From contig JBCAQO010000002.1 of assembly GCA_039111635.1 (NCBI GenBank), positions 2,232,001 through 2,296,000 on the forward strand: 64,000 bases of DNA, read 5' to 3'. The notes below the pieces were generated by a model. The model was not told the origin of the DNA and made no database searches. It saw nothing but the letters and a program-made list of their open reading frames with translations. A program made the translations under genes and the position numbers. Positions 50,892-64,000 of the stretch are shown here, piece by piece. Every line of letters starts with the position of its first letter. Position 1 is the stretch's first letter. The stretch is from Heterobasidion occidentale (Eukaryota > Basidiomycota > Agaricomycetes > Russulales > Bondarzewiaceae).

Positions 50892-51816
50892 CTACTTTCT
50901 CTTCTTTGACTTTTTGGCAGACTGTCGGACGCGCATGTGAGAATTGGCCTGAGAAGAACACAAGACGCGGTACGTACTTTCGACGGTGTGCGGGGCGTTG
51001 CTGGTGTGGATGGTGAAACGGAACCCTCAACGTCACTCGAGATGGCCGATTCAGCGCCAGCGCTGGAGGAAGGCGGGAGGCCGTTTGGTTTCGATGAAGG
51101 AGTGGTGGGTGTCTTGACCGTTGGTGGTGCGGGTGCTGGGCTTGCAGGTGTAGATGGAATGGCGGGGGCGACGAGCTTCGAACGCTTGCCCGAGCCGTAC
51201 TTTGATTCTGATCGTCCCGCACATAATTAAGCCGGCTGACGTGTTTCTGATTAAATGGGAGCACGCACCGTTCAGCGCGCGGGCTTGCGGTATCGACTCG
51301 AAGATCTGTCGTGACTTCTCGTTGCCGATCATCTCGCTCGCGGATTGGAGGATGATCTGGCCCCAGCCCTCGACGAATGTGTTGGCCTCCGCGACGACCT
51401 CCACGATTTCTGCCTCGAGCTCCTTCTCTGCGGCGAGGAGGCTGTTCCACAGGTCGTCGCCGATCGAGCCTTTCTGCAGCAGGTTCTGGAGGGCGGGTTT
51501 GTCTTCGCGGAGGCGCATGAAGCGGGTGATGTCTGTCATGGCTCGGCGGATGAGGGCGGCTTTCAGGAGCGGCTCGGGGGTCGGTGGGTCTGATCTTTGT
51601 AGGAGAGTGACGTAGACATCGCGTTCGGTGTGTCTGGGAAAGTACGGCTCGAGCTGTATCGCTGCAGATGCGGACGTGAGGATATTATTAGACGGGTGAC
51701 CGGGAAGGAAGCGGGGAGCGCGTACTTGAGGTGCGTTTCCTGTAGTATTTGCCGAATACGAAGAGGCTGCCGAAGAGAATGACGACGTAGAATACGGGGA
51801 CTAGGACGGACGCCAT
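50892..51816 (-). CDS. SEC66: Sec66/Sec71, subunit of the Sec62/63 translocon complex
   Basis: ER-membrane accessory subunit for post-translational import. Start MASVLVPVFYVVILFGSLFV, a single N-terminal membrane anchor, followed by FGKYYRKR. The cytosolic domain includes LEPYFPRHTERDVYVTLLQ, LKAALIRRAMTDITRFMRLR, EDKPALQNLLQKGSIGDDLW, NSLLAAEKELEAEIVEVVAE and NTFVEGWGQIILQSASEMIG. A Ser/Pro/Thr-rich tail ends in a basic cluster (AKKSKKRK). Three introns. It converges on UBP15 (261 bp between stop codons) and is divergent from CIT1 (603 bp). Typical length of about 230-240 residues. Confidence 0.88.
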
Positions 51817-52419
51817 GGCTGGCCTTGGAGAGGACGGGAGGCGGGAATGACGAACGAGCAGCGAAATGAGCTGGCACACCGCTGGCACGGGTAGCGCTCG
51901 CGGACGCGTGTCACGTTACCCGTCTGCTGTGTGCGTGTGTTTGGCCCTCCCTCGTGCAACGTGTCCACGCTGGAAGACCGAGCGCTTTTGGCGTCGCCCG
52001 GATGTCGCGCTCGACGCCGGGACAGCATTGCGCTCGGACAAAAGCTGGTTCAACTGGCAGATCGTTACATACCCGTGTGCCTGTCCAGATCGGCCCACCG
52101 AAGGGCTGATGATGTGGCGTCGTTCGAGCGCCCGTCCTTGATCAGGATACATGACTCCCGATGTGTCTGGACTGAGCGGGTTTCGGCCATCTGGGAGGGG
52201 GAGGAATGGGGAGGAGTGGTATCTGTGAGCCAGAGATCTTCCGGCTCGGACGCGTTGTGCCGAATTTCACGGCGGCATGTGTTTGGCGCATGACATTTCT
52301 AAGGACCCGAGTCTGGGGAAACCCGGGGCCCCACAGTGCTATAAGACCATGCTCTCCTCAGTAGCGCCGCCTCCCCCGACTCACTCAGGATATTCCACTC
52401 TGAGCTGCTTGCGTCCATC
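51817..52419. other. divergent promoter region SEC66/CIT1
   Basis: About 600 bp between two start codons. No coding sequence recognised and no clear TATA box. Confidence 0.5.
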
Positions 52420-54658
52420 ATGTTCCGTCACGCGTCATCCAGTGCGAGGTCGCTCTCAAGAAATTCTCCCCTCGGCAGACGCCTTGCCTCCACCAAAGTA
52501 CGCGTCCGCACAATGTCCGCTCGATGCGCCGCTCATTTCGTCTCTCTGTAGACGTTGAAGCAGGCGCTGCAGGAGGTCATCCCGGCAAAGCAGGAACAGC
52601 TCAGGAGGCTGGTGAGCGCATCTTCGCTCTTGCGCACGTCGCGCGCTGGCCGCTGACGATCCGGTACAGAAAGCCGAGCACTCGCAGAAGGTCGTCGGGG
52701 ATGTCAAGGTCGAGAACATCATTGGCGGTATGCGCGGCTTGAAGTCGATGCTCTGGGAGGCCTCCGTGCTCGACCCGAACGAGGTGCGCTTACAAACTAC
52801 CTCCGTGCACCGTGAGGGCTCGCGTCTGAGACACCGTCTCCTACACGACTGCTAGGGTATCCGTTTCCACGGTTTGAGCATCCCCGACTGCCAGCAACAA
52901 TTGCCAGCGGCGCCGGGCGGCAAGGAGATCATCGCTGAGAGCATGTTATGGCTTCTTATGACCGGGAAGGTCCCGACCGAGGCCGAGGTACGTCAGCTCT
53001 CGCAAGAGCTCGCGGAGAAGGGCGAGCTCCCAGATTTCGTCGAGCGCCTCGTCGATTCGTGCGTCCTCCATCATGTCCCTCCCCGGTACATGACAATCCA
53101 CAACCGAGCACAGTTTGCCCCAATCTCTCCACCCCATGACCCAGCTGGGCATCGGCGTGGCCGCCCTCAACCACGACAGCGCCTTCCAAGCAGCGTACGA
53201 GAAGGGGATCAAGAAGAGCGAGTACTGGACGTACACCCTCGAGGACTGCGTCAACCTCATTGCCCGCCTCCCTGCGCTCGCCGCGCGCATATACCGCAAC
53301 GTGTACAGGCCCGGCACGGAGCTGCCCGGAATTAAGAAGGACCTGGACCTTGTCGGGAACTACACGAACATGCTGGGATACGGGAACAACCACGACCTGA
53401 CAGAGTACCTCCGGCTGTACATATCCATTCACGGCGATCACGAGGGAGGAAACGCTTCCGCGCATACAGCTCGTGAGTGCTCTGACGATTTCCTCGGGTC
53501 CATGCTCAACTCGCGGCGCGCAGACTTGGTCGGCTCGACATTATCCGACCCATATATTTCTTACTCGGCGGCTCTGTTCGCCCTCGCCGGTCCTCTGCAT
53601 GGGTATGTGCCTCTTCTGAACGATCACGCGACCTCGATTGACCTTGGGATTTCCACCAGCCTCGCCAACCAGGAGGTTCTCAGATGGCAGCTGTCCATGA
53701 TGAAGGACATCGGGAACGACATCACGCACGACCACATCAAGGAGTACCTCTGGCGAACACTGAAGAGCGGCCAGGTCGTCCCTGGGTGAGGACCTCTGTC
53801 TAGCCCCGCCTTAGCGCCGCTCATTTAGCTCTGTGCCTTTGTATCCGCAGGTACGGCCACGGCGTTCTCAGAAAGTCGGACCCGCGGTTCATCGCGCTGC
53901 AAGAGTTCTGCGACACCCGACCCGACCTGCTGGCGAGCCCAATCATCCAACTTGTGAAGAAGGTCTGTGATGATATTAAAGAATCCCCTTGATAGCCGTT
54001 CCACGAAGCTTGCTCGCATCTTTGGTTGCTTACCTCGGGGTTTTTTTTCGCAGACTTATGAAGTTGCGCCTGGTGTGTTGATGGAACACGGCAAGGTAAG
54101 CGCGTCTTTGCACTCCTGGATCTCTATACTGATAGACTGTTCCTGTAGAGCAAGAACCCGTGGCCAAATGTCGACGCTGCGTCTGGTTCGTGTCGACCTC
54201 CTTGCATGTTATCATTTGTACTGAAGCGCGGTGGACAGGTTGCGTGCTGTATCACTATGGCTTGAACGAGTTCAAGGTAGCGTAACGCCGACGTCGGATC
54301 GCGGAGGGTTTATTGACACTTCCATCACCTGCAGTATTACACGGTGATCTTCGGCGTGTCTCGAGGCAAGTGTTGGCTCGTCGAAACGCGACGACAGCGA
54401 TGCTCACACGTCTTTCCCCGTATCAGCTCTCGGCGCCCTGACGCAGCTTGTGTGGGCTCGTGGTGAGTCGCTGTTTACTTTTCAAGGCTTGCGAGCGCAT
54501 CTCTGACGTCGCCCCATCATAGCTCTCGGCCTGCCCCTCGAGAGACCAAAGTGTGAGTCGAGCGTCTTAGCTGCTACGATACGTCCCGGCTGACGGTCGT
54601 TCACCCTTCGCAGCGCTGTCGCTGGATGTGCTGGAGAAGCTGACGGAGAGCCCATGAG
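52420..54658 (+). CDS. CIT1: mitochondrial citrate synthase
   Basis: Condenses acetyl-CoA and oxaloacetate to citrate in the mitochondrial matrix. Start MFRHASSSARSLSRNSPLGR, a mitochondrial presequence. Key blocks: KVVGDVKVENIIGGMRGLKS, GIRFHGLSIPDCQ, LLMTGKVPTEAEV, LHPMTQLGIGVAALNHDSAF, YTNMLGYGNN, RLYISIHGDHEGGNASAHT, GPLHGLANQEVLRW (catalytic His), VVPGYGHGVLRKSDPRF (catalytic His) and VFGVSRALGALTQLVWARAL region at the C-terminus, ending EKLTESP. At least a dozen exons, some of 10-15 codons near the 3' end. The intron at 54366-54426 has a GC donor (GCAAGT). The TCA-cycle role follows from the presequence and synthase motifs. No defect seen. Confidence 0.93.
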
Positions 54659-55260
54659 CGAGGCAGATCTCCGCCGCGTTTTCTCCAGGGCCGGGCACCG
54701 CCACCCTTTTGCATTCAAACTAGTATGGGTTGTATATTATTATTCTCGTCGACGGAACGCCTCAGAACGCACGCAATGGAAGTTAATCTGTTTTCTCGGC
54801 ATGCGAGGTGTGTGCGGTCGGTCACACCGACGATGCGAAGTTATTCAGCCGGATACGGGTATAACAGTATTTATGGTACTGAGCGTGGACCCCTGGCAAC
54901 TCGACATGGACGTTGCCTGCGGACAGCCATCGAGGCATGTTACATACAAGAATGAAAATGAAAAAGGAAATGGCGCTGGCTGCCAGGCCAGACGCACCGC
55001 ACCTCGACCGGCGGTCCAACACCGGTCAGTGGCCGTGAACACTCGGGACCCAAGAAAGAGACATATGGAGGACATGGGGAAGAGAGAGGCTAGCGTACTC
55101 AGAAAAAAAAACAGACAGTCGACGCGAGGGATTAAAAACACGCAACAGTGTACAATGGGTCCATGTGGACTTGGGGCGGTGCAAGGGCTACGGGAAACAG
55201 CCGGTCGTGAGGTAGAGAGTTCGATGCTCGGGGATGAGAGGACGGGTGCGAGCGAGCGGG
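54659..55260. other. convergent intergenic CIT1 / unknown gene
   Basis: About 600 bp of 3' flanks. No gene seen. An A-run lies at about 55103-55110. Confidence 0.55.
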
Positions 55261-56522
55261 TCAGAAACGCCGCATCGGCTGCTGCTGCTGGGGTGGCGGG
55301 GGGCCGCGCGGGGGATAGGCACCTGCGGGACCAGGGCCGCCAGGCGGCGGCATCATGCCTGGGCGCGGTTGGCCGGGCATGTAGCCCTGCGGCGGAGGGT
55401 AGCCTTGGGGCGGGCGACCGCCTGGTCCTGGACCCATTGGGCCCGGGTGGCCGTTCTGTGGAGGGGGCCCGCGCATCGGCTGCATGGCGGGTCCGCCTGT
55501 TGGCGGGACGGAGCCGGGGTCGCGCAGGGCGACGGGGGCGCGCGCGCCTGGGCCCGGGCCGGGCATCGGGGCGCCATTGGGCATGGGCGCTGCGGCGGGC
55601 GGGGGAGGGTTCTTCTCGGCTGCCTTTATGATTTCGTCGCTGCGGGCGGGGAGGAGCGGTTTAGCGCCGAGATGGACGGAGGCGCGGGAGGGAGGACGTA
55701 CTCGAGGAGGTTGAGGGCGGCGCAGAGGACGACCCATTCGACGCAGTCCTCGTTGCCCTCGCCGAGGGTCTGCCAGACGGCCTTCTCCTCGGGGGTCTTT
55801 CCCGAGATGGTGATGCGCGTGCCGCCGCCGTTGGGGCCCGGGGGGTTCTTCTGAATCTTGCCAAACTCGATGCGCTTCGGGGGGATGTTGTGGCCGGCGT
55901 AGGCGAAGTAGAACATGGACCAGAAGGCGGCGTTGGGGTTGGGTTTGGAGACCTGGAAGAGGGGGAGATCGGGGGAATCGGGGGAGGGGAGGGAGAGTTT
56001 GTAGATGGGGGAGATGACGCCGGTGTTGGTGATGGACCACTTGAGGTTGCGCGAGGCCTCGCAGCGGACGACGCGGGCGCCGGCTGCGGAATGGCCTGGG
56101 TCGGAGGCGGAGGCTTTGACGGGGACGTTGGAGGCGTTGGGTCGGGGGGGAAAGAGCTTGGCGACGCAGAGGTCGCCTTGGGGCGAGGGCGTGAGGAGGT
56201 AGTTCTCAGAGTTCTGAGGCGCGTTGAGAGAGGGCGGGCGCTGGGGACGAGGGCTGGTTACGTACGAAGTTGGTGTGCAAGTAGGAGTAGAGGATGTTGG
56301 AGGGCTGGCCTTGAGCGGTGGGGAGGGAGGGGGGTCAGAGCAAAGGGGGAGAGAGGGGGTGGGGTGTGCGCGTACCGTGCGGGGTGACAATCAATGTCGG
56401 GAGATGGTTGGGTATGGGGGGATGGGTGGGGGAGGTGTACACTGCGTAGATGGCTGGGGGGAGGGGAGGGGAGGAGGTCAGCTGTAAGCGCAGGGCACGA
56501 CGGGGGCGCACGGACCGGCCAT
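55261..56522 (-). CDS. conserved fungal protein of unknown function with Pro/Gly-rich tail
   Basis: The gene model begins with an ATG plus one base (MA), then an intron from GTCCGT to CCCAG. It continues IYAVYTSPTHPPIPNHLPTL, IVTPHGQPSNILYSYLHTNF, NSENYLLTPSPQGDLCVAKL, then VRCEASRNLKWSITNTGVIS and NPNAAFWSMFYFAYAGHNIP. After PKRIEFGKIQKNPPGPNGGG come ITISGKTPEEKAVWQTLGEG and DCVEWVVLCAALNLLDDEII. The C-terminal third is Pro/Gly/Met/Gln-rich (PPPQGYMPGQPRPGMMPPPG) and ends QPMRRF. Four introns with consistent phases. The folded N-terminal part looks like a conserved domain that I cannot name; there is no signal peptide or membrane segment. Divergent from RTS1. Confidence 0.72.
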
Positions 56523-56535
56523 TGGAGAGGGGCGC

Positions 56536-56606
56536 GGACGAGGGCGAGGGCGAGGGCGAGGGCGAGGGCGGAAAAGGAGACGAGGACGGGGACGGGGACG
56601 AGGGCG
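56536..56606 (+). repeat. GAGGGC / GACGGG hexamer microsatellite
   Basis: Tandem GAGGGC units followed by GACGGG/GACGAG units in the 5' flank of the unknown gene, on its transcribed side. A TATA-like AT stretch (TTTATTTATATATC) follows at about 56633-56648. Confidence 0.7.
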
Positions 56607-56980
56607 TGGTTGAACGACTCGGGGCTGCTTGGCTTTATTTATATATCTGCACATTACTCTCAGCGGACATCACGAGATCTGCATTCGCATTCACGGATAC
56701 ACGCAACGTCGGCGCCGTTCGCCGTCGGACAGGACGCTCGCGGGACAGCGCCGGCATTGGAAGGGACGGCTTGGACGGCTGCTCGACACTGAGCATCGGT
56801 GAAGGTAGCTTGCACGCAGGGAACGTCTGTCACGCACAGTCTGTCACACGCATCACGGTCACCCATCGATCCAGTCTACCGCCGCCGTCCGCCGTCGACT
56901 GCGACAGTCTCCAAAGTGTCCTTCCTCCTCTCGCTCCTTAGCGGGTCTCCCCAGCCTCTCGCTGAACGCGCTCCTTCGCA

Positions 56981-59288
56981 ATGAAAAGCTTCAAGAAGAC
57001 CCTGGTAACTCTCCCCGTCGTCCCCTCCACACGCTTCATCCGTGTGCTCATGGCTACCTTCTTCCCCAGCTTAACAGGAAGGACTCCAGCTCGTCCAAGA
57101 ATAAAGACTCAAAATCAGCTCCCAGTTCCGCCTCCTCTTCCACCTCCTCGCTCCACGCCGCCCCTCCTCCCAACACCTCAAAGCCTCTCCCCCAGCCAGG
57201 TCCCTCCGCCGTCGCAAGCCTCTCCAATCTCTCCAATAATAACAACAGCAATCACTCCCTCCCGTCCTTGCAGAACACCGCTTCTTCTGTCCGCTCCGTT
57301 TCGCCCGCCAACTCGTCCGCAGCCAGCTCAGATCGCAAGTATCTCTACAACGACAAGACCCAGCCCGCACCGCCCATCGTCGTCGTCAGCGCCGAGGCCT
57401 CAAACGAGCCCGCCCCCCGCCCGGGCTATGCCTCTCCCGAGAGGATGAACCTCGGTCTCGAGCCCGGCGGCTCTGCCACCCCTCCCCGCGCGAGCACCCT
57501 CAACCGCCTTCGTTCGGGCCCAAAGGACACCATCCCCATCGTCGGCAAACCCCCCCGAAAGCAGAGGAGCAGCCGCTTTGTCGTCACCGAGAAAGTGGAG
57601 ATCGAGCGCCTTCCCCCGTTCATGGGTATGCCGTTCTATCTTCGATCCTCTTCGGCTTCCCTCCCTTAACCTATCTTCGCAGAAACACCCCCGAACGAAC
57701 GCCCGCAGCTTTTCCTCAAGAAGCTCCATCAGTGCCACGTGCTCTTTGACTTCAACGATGCCAGTTCAGAGCTCAGGGGCAAGCAGATCAAGGCCCAGAC
57801 ACTACACGAGATGTTAGAGTACATCACCACCCAGCGCGGTGTCATCACCGAGAGCGTATACCCAGAGGTCGTGAAAATGGTACGTATGCGGCACTCCGCG
57901 CCGGATCACTTGATGCTGAGTCTGGCGTGACAGTTCGCGACCAACCTTTTCCGTTCCATACCCCCTCCTGTCAACCCCACAGGCGATGCCTTCGACCCCG
58001 AAGAGGACGAGCCGGTTCTCGAGCTGGCTTGGCCCCATCTGAAGATCGTGTACGAGTTTTTCCTCCGATTCGTGGAGAGCCCCGATTTCAACACCAACCT
58101 CGCGAAACGATACATTGATCAGACCTTCGTCCTCAACCTCCTCGAGCTCTTCGATTCGGAGGACCCGCGCGAACGCGACTTTCTCAAAACGACGTTGCAT
58201 CGAATCTATGGCAAGTTCCTCAATCTCCGTGCCCCCATCCGCCGGTCGATCAACAACGTCTTCTATCACTTCATCTATGAGACCGAACGACACAACGGCA
58301 TCGCGGAGTTACTGGAGATCTTGGGGTCCATCATCAACGGCTTCGCTTTGCCGCTCAAGGAGGAGCACAAGGCCTTCCTCATGCGCGTCCTCATCCCCTT
58401 GCACAAGGTCAAGAGTCTGTCGATGTATCATCCACAACTCGCCTACTGCGTCGTCCAGTTTTTGGAGAAGGACAGCGCCTTGGCCGAGGACGTCGTGTTG
58501 GGCCTGCTGAAGTACTGGCCGAAAGTGAACTCACCGAAAGAGGTGATGTTCCTCAGCGAGGTGGAGGAGATACTGGACGTCATCGACTTTGCCGAGTTCC
58601 AGAAGATACAGATGCCTCTGTTCCAGCAACTCGCGCGGTGCATCAACAGTCAGCACTTCCAAGTCGCAGAGCGCGCCCTGTATTATTGGAACAACGAGTA
58701 CATCGTCAATTTGATGACCGACAACATGGCGGTGATCCTGCCGATCGTGTTCCCGGCCTTGTATCAGAATTCCAAGTCGCATTGGAATCGGTGAGCATAT
58801 ACTCACCCTGCGCGAGAAACCCTTTCGCTCATCGCGATGCACAGGACAATACACGGAATGGTGTACAACGCGCTCAAGATGTTCATGGAGATCAGCCCGG
58901 AACTGTTCGACGAGACGACGCAGCACTACAAGCAGCAGAAAATCGAGTTCGTAATCTCCTTTCCAAATCCGTGTCTCCCCCTCATGCGCCCCGTAGGGAA
59001 CAGCAACACGCCGTCGAACGGTATGAGGGGTGGAAAAGACTCCGCGAGAAGGCCGCTCAAAACGCGAACGGCCATTTACCAGAGAACTTTGACGAAGACG
59101 AGCCGTCGCCGCCGCCACCGCTTCCAGTGGAGGATTCAGACATCATGGATCTGTCGATGGAGCTGAACGCGGTGTCGATCGATGGGGAGGTCCCACACGA
59201 GCTTGATGACAGTGGGATTGAACGGGTCCCGATGGCGGATCCGGGACTGGATGTCAGTGGAACGCAGCAACTGCACATGTTTGGCTGA
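56981..59288 (+). CDS. RTS1: PP2A regulatory subunit B56 (Rts1/Par1)
   Basis: Targets protein phosphatase 2A; in yeasts it acts in stress response, septation and cohesin protection. Start [20 protein letters not shown], with the first intron after eight codons. A Ser/Pro/Asn-rich N-terminal arm of about 200 residues includes [20 protein letters not shown]. The B56 HEAT-like core: [154 protein letters not shown] and [20 protein letters not shown]. The acidic tail ends TQQLHMFG. At least six exons, all in frame; no defect seen. Confidence 0.93.
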
Positions 59289-60028
59289 GGGACTGACGAG
59301 CACGTTCTGTTCTGTGCAGCGACCGTTGCCAGAGGTTGGGGCCGAGTCACCTGTAACTCAAGGACCCCATGTCCGCAGAAAAAGCGTCCTGCCAGGTCAG
59401 CTTCCGATAATCTAGATGCGAAAGTTGTTCAGAGTCTGATGCTTCGTCGACCGCGCGCTAGTTGACCCTACAGTACTACGCGACCTGCAAGCACACAAAA
59501 GTCTGGATGACCCTCCACACTGAGTGTTGAGCGCTAAGGCGGGACATAAGAGGAGAGCTCAACCCGGGCGGCGTGGCTCATCGAGGTTTATTCACCAGCT
59601 GATATTGCAAATCTTCAGACTTTTTTTTTTTACGGCGCACGATTTCTATCCCGGCTTTTCTCTTTCGTTTTTTGCATCGCTCGCGCATCGTCCTCCACAC
59701 GATATTTCTACTTCTTCTATCCTGTCCGTCTTGTCCCATGGAGTCGATCTCTTTCAGATGTAAACAGACAGCTGCGTCTCGTATTCTTTGTGGTCCAGTC
59801 AAAGTTCCCTCCACCTCATGTATCGTAGAAAGCGTACATTTCACGTACACCGCCAATATTCACATACCTACCCGAATACCACGCTCCTTTGGTTGACCGT
59901 GCTGTCCATATTACGGACAAGTTCGCGTTGGGTTGTGGGTCTTCGAGAACATGCAGGCAAGTGGAAGCGTGGGTGTGGCTGACGTCAGACGCTGTGGAAG
60001 CGGTGTGGAAACGACTGGAACGTCCAAA
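59289..60028. other. intergenic RTS1-HSP70
   Basis: Holds the 3' flank of RTS1 and the distal HSP70 promoter. T-run at about 59621-59630. No gene seen. Confidence 0.55.
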
Positions 60029-60041
60029 GAAGGTCCTGGAA
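60029..60041 (+). promoter_or_regulatory. heat-shock element upstream of HSP70
   Basis: The sequence GAAggTCCtgGAA has the exact spacing of a three-unit heat-shock element (nGAAnnTTCnnGAA) with one mismatch in the middle unit. Further GAA/TCC units precede it (from about 60018). It lies 20 bp upstream of the TATA box. Confidence 0.65.
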
Positions 60042-60061
60042 GGGGACAGAACAACAAGCCG

Positions 60062-60068
60062 TATAAAA
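60062..60068 (+). promoter_or_regulatory. TATA box of HSP70
   Basis: TATAAAA about 105 bp upstream of the HSP70 start codon, just downstream of the heat-shock element. Its position and match to consensus fit a strongly inducible promoter. Confidence 0.7.
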
Positions 60069-60170
60069 GATTGCGCAAGATGGGACTCCTGTTTTCACCA
60101 GTCTCTGTATTATCCTCACCCATCTCTCCATCTCAACCTCCCTCCCCTCACCCACAAAACAACACCTGCA

Positions 60171-62543
<2,373 letters not shown>

Positions 62544-63324
62544 GGGCTTTTCTGATTTTCGTCGGTTGCTATCATCGTGTTCTCGCATCTTTTTGTGCTA
62601 GCTATTCGTGGACTCACTGTAACGATCAAAAGTAATGACTCATATGTGTACGTTACGATTCGCATTGCATAGAACAAGAATTTCTCTTTCTCTTTCTCGA
62701 TGTGTGTCTCTCTTTGAGCTGGAGTGCGAAAACAGATAGCTGGGACGCGTTGGTGGCTGCTGCACGTGTACGCGCGCAAGATTTCTCCTGTCTTTGCCGA
62801 GAACTTCGTGTGTCCATAACCACCCCATGCTGCAGAAAAGAGATATAGAAGTGCGACCAGGTGAGTGTTTTTTTCTCATCGTTGTGCCATTCTGCAATCG
62901 AGCACCTCGAGAGCATTTTACGTTTCGTCCTCAATTTGGCCTTGTGACATGGACTCACTGCCGACGTGCTCGATTGGAATCCAGCGCCGCGTGCAGGGAC
63001 AAGCGTACGGCGCGAACTACATATCGCATCAAAATGGTCAGGCCTGATGGAGCTTGGTGCTCTGCCCGCTGGGGTCTTGTGCTCGGTCCGAAATCAATCG
63101 CGGGCCTTTTGTCATTAGTCTGCATTCAACGTGGACCCACAAAGCCAAATCCAGTGATGCCCTATCGTCGACGCGTTTGTCGTCACAGCTTGATCCCAAA
63201 CTAGGATACCAGGCTGATCTTCACTCAGACGTTTTATGATCGTATAGCTTTTCCAAGAAGGGCGCCTATAACATCAAGAGACACCTTTGCAGAATCCGAG
63301 CATCCAGCCAACTGCGCAGTCGCT
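62544..63324. other. convergent intergenic HSP70 / PhoD-like phosphatase
   Basis: About 780 bp of 3' flanks, with a CTTTCT microsatellite at about 62674-62695. No gene recognised. Confidence 0.55.
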
Positions 63325-64000
63325 TCATTTGCCGACCACGCTACTCTTCAAGACGCCCGCGTTGACTTTGCCACCGGCCACAGGACGAGAGAGCTTGTTG
63401 GCGCCTGAAAGGGGTGCAGCAATGTGAGCGCCTGTTGTCAAGGCAGGCATCGCAAAGACCTAGACACTTGCCGTTTCTTACAATAAATTGGGCACTCGCG
63501 AAGCCGTTAAGATTCGGGGAACCTAGTGGGTAAACCGCAATCAGAATTCGAAGTTCTGAAAAAGAAAAGTAGAACAGACTGATGTTTTCCATGGCGTAGT
63601 ACGTCGCGGTAAGCGTGGTCGTATTGATGGTGAGCGTGAAGAAGCCACGATAGGACCCTTCGCTCCATTGCAATTCGTCATTGGCTGCCACATATACTTC
63701 GGAGATAGCATTGGCAGCAGCAGGCTGGATACCAGTGCCGAACGCTGAGCCCGATGTGACCGCTGTTCCGGCAAACTCGACCCCTATGGCTCCCTGTCCA
63801 GTTGTAGGGTCATATCTGTATTAAAACGGTAAGCAGGCGCTACTACGGGCATCCGAGGCGTTGATGAGAACCAGCACTTGCCGTGTATCGTTTGGATCTG
63901 TCATGCGGAGCGCGCGCTTGACATGAATAGCTTAGCGGAAGAAGAGGCCTTTACACTCACGGGCGAGATCAGATACCCAGTTGGCGTGACTATCCCCGGA
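63325..64000 (-). CDS. PhoD-like alkaline phosphatase, C-terminal part (cut by window edge)
   Basis: Only the last exons are inside the window. The visible protein reads GDSHANWVSDL (metal-binding GDxHxxW motif of PhoD-type metallophosphatases), then HPNDTR, YDPTTGQGAIGVEFAGTAVT, then NDELQWSEGSYRGFFTLTIN and TTLTATYYAMENI. After an intron comes NGFASAQFIV, then GANKLSRPVAGGKVNAGVLK, ending SSVVGK. PhoD-type enzymes are usually secreted phosphomonoesterases or phosphodiesterases; the signal peptide would lie outside. The intron at 63816-63881 has a GC donor (GCAAGT), forced by frame. The domain call rests on the C-terminal motifs only. Confidence 0.75.

Overview
This is nuclear DNA from a filamentous fungus, most likely a basidiomycete of the Agaricomycetes. 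Genes are intron-dense with introns mostly 50-75 nt, coding strands are C-rich, gene order alternates between divergent and convergent pairs, and protein families are typically fungal (HAL-type kinase, Yos9, Sso-type syntaxin, Ubp15). Nineteen protein genes can be assigned with confidence, plus one doubtful small reading frame. No rRNA, tRNA, CRISPR array, transposon or secondary-metabolite cluster was recognised.

Layout, left to right: YOS9 (ER lectin, +) converges on a HAL4/SAT4-type kinase (-). A 5.4 kb gene-free zone follows, with a very GC-rich core. PRP28 (spliceosomal helicase, -) is divergent from a small EF-hand/Miro-like protein (+). A METTL21-like methyltransferase (-) is divergent from a Dbl-family RhoGEF (+), which converges on asparagine synthetase (-). 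Then come the syntaxin SSO1 (+), phosphatidylinositol synthase PIS1 (+) and a long mitochondrial Msp1/ATAD1-like AAA ATPase (+). The latter converges on NSE1 (SMC5/6 RING subunit, -), followed by phosphatidylserine synthase CHO1 (-). After a 3 kb gap come DNA primase large subunit PRI2 (-) and a large Ser/Pro-rich basidiomycete protein (-). The right third holds UBP15/USP7 deubiquitinase (+), SEC66 (-), mitochondrial citrate synthase CIT1 (+), a conserved fungal protein of unknown function (-), PP2A B56 subunit RTS1 (+), a cytosolic SSA-type HSP70 (+) with a heat-shock promoter, and a PhoD-like phosphatase (-) cut by the window edge.

The content is mainly housekeeping and not a functional cluster, although two CDP-alcohol phosphatidyltransferases (PIS1, CHO1) lie within 7 kb. 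Two sequence-level themes stand out. (1) At least a dozen places in clearly coding sequence need one extra base to restore frame, usually beside a C, G or T run; this points to homopolymer under-calling in the assembly and will break automatic gene models. (2) At least six introns are forced by frame to be GC-AG, with donors GCGAGT or GCAAGT, more than the roughly one percent usual in fungi. I did not find a convincing undescribed system. The best leads are the GC-AG introns, a possible 31-nt intron in NSE1, the GC-rich gene-free zone with nested palindromes, and several conserved proteins without known function.
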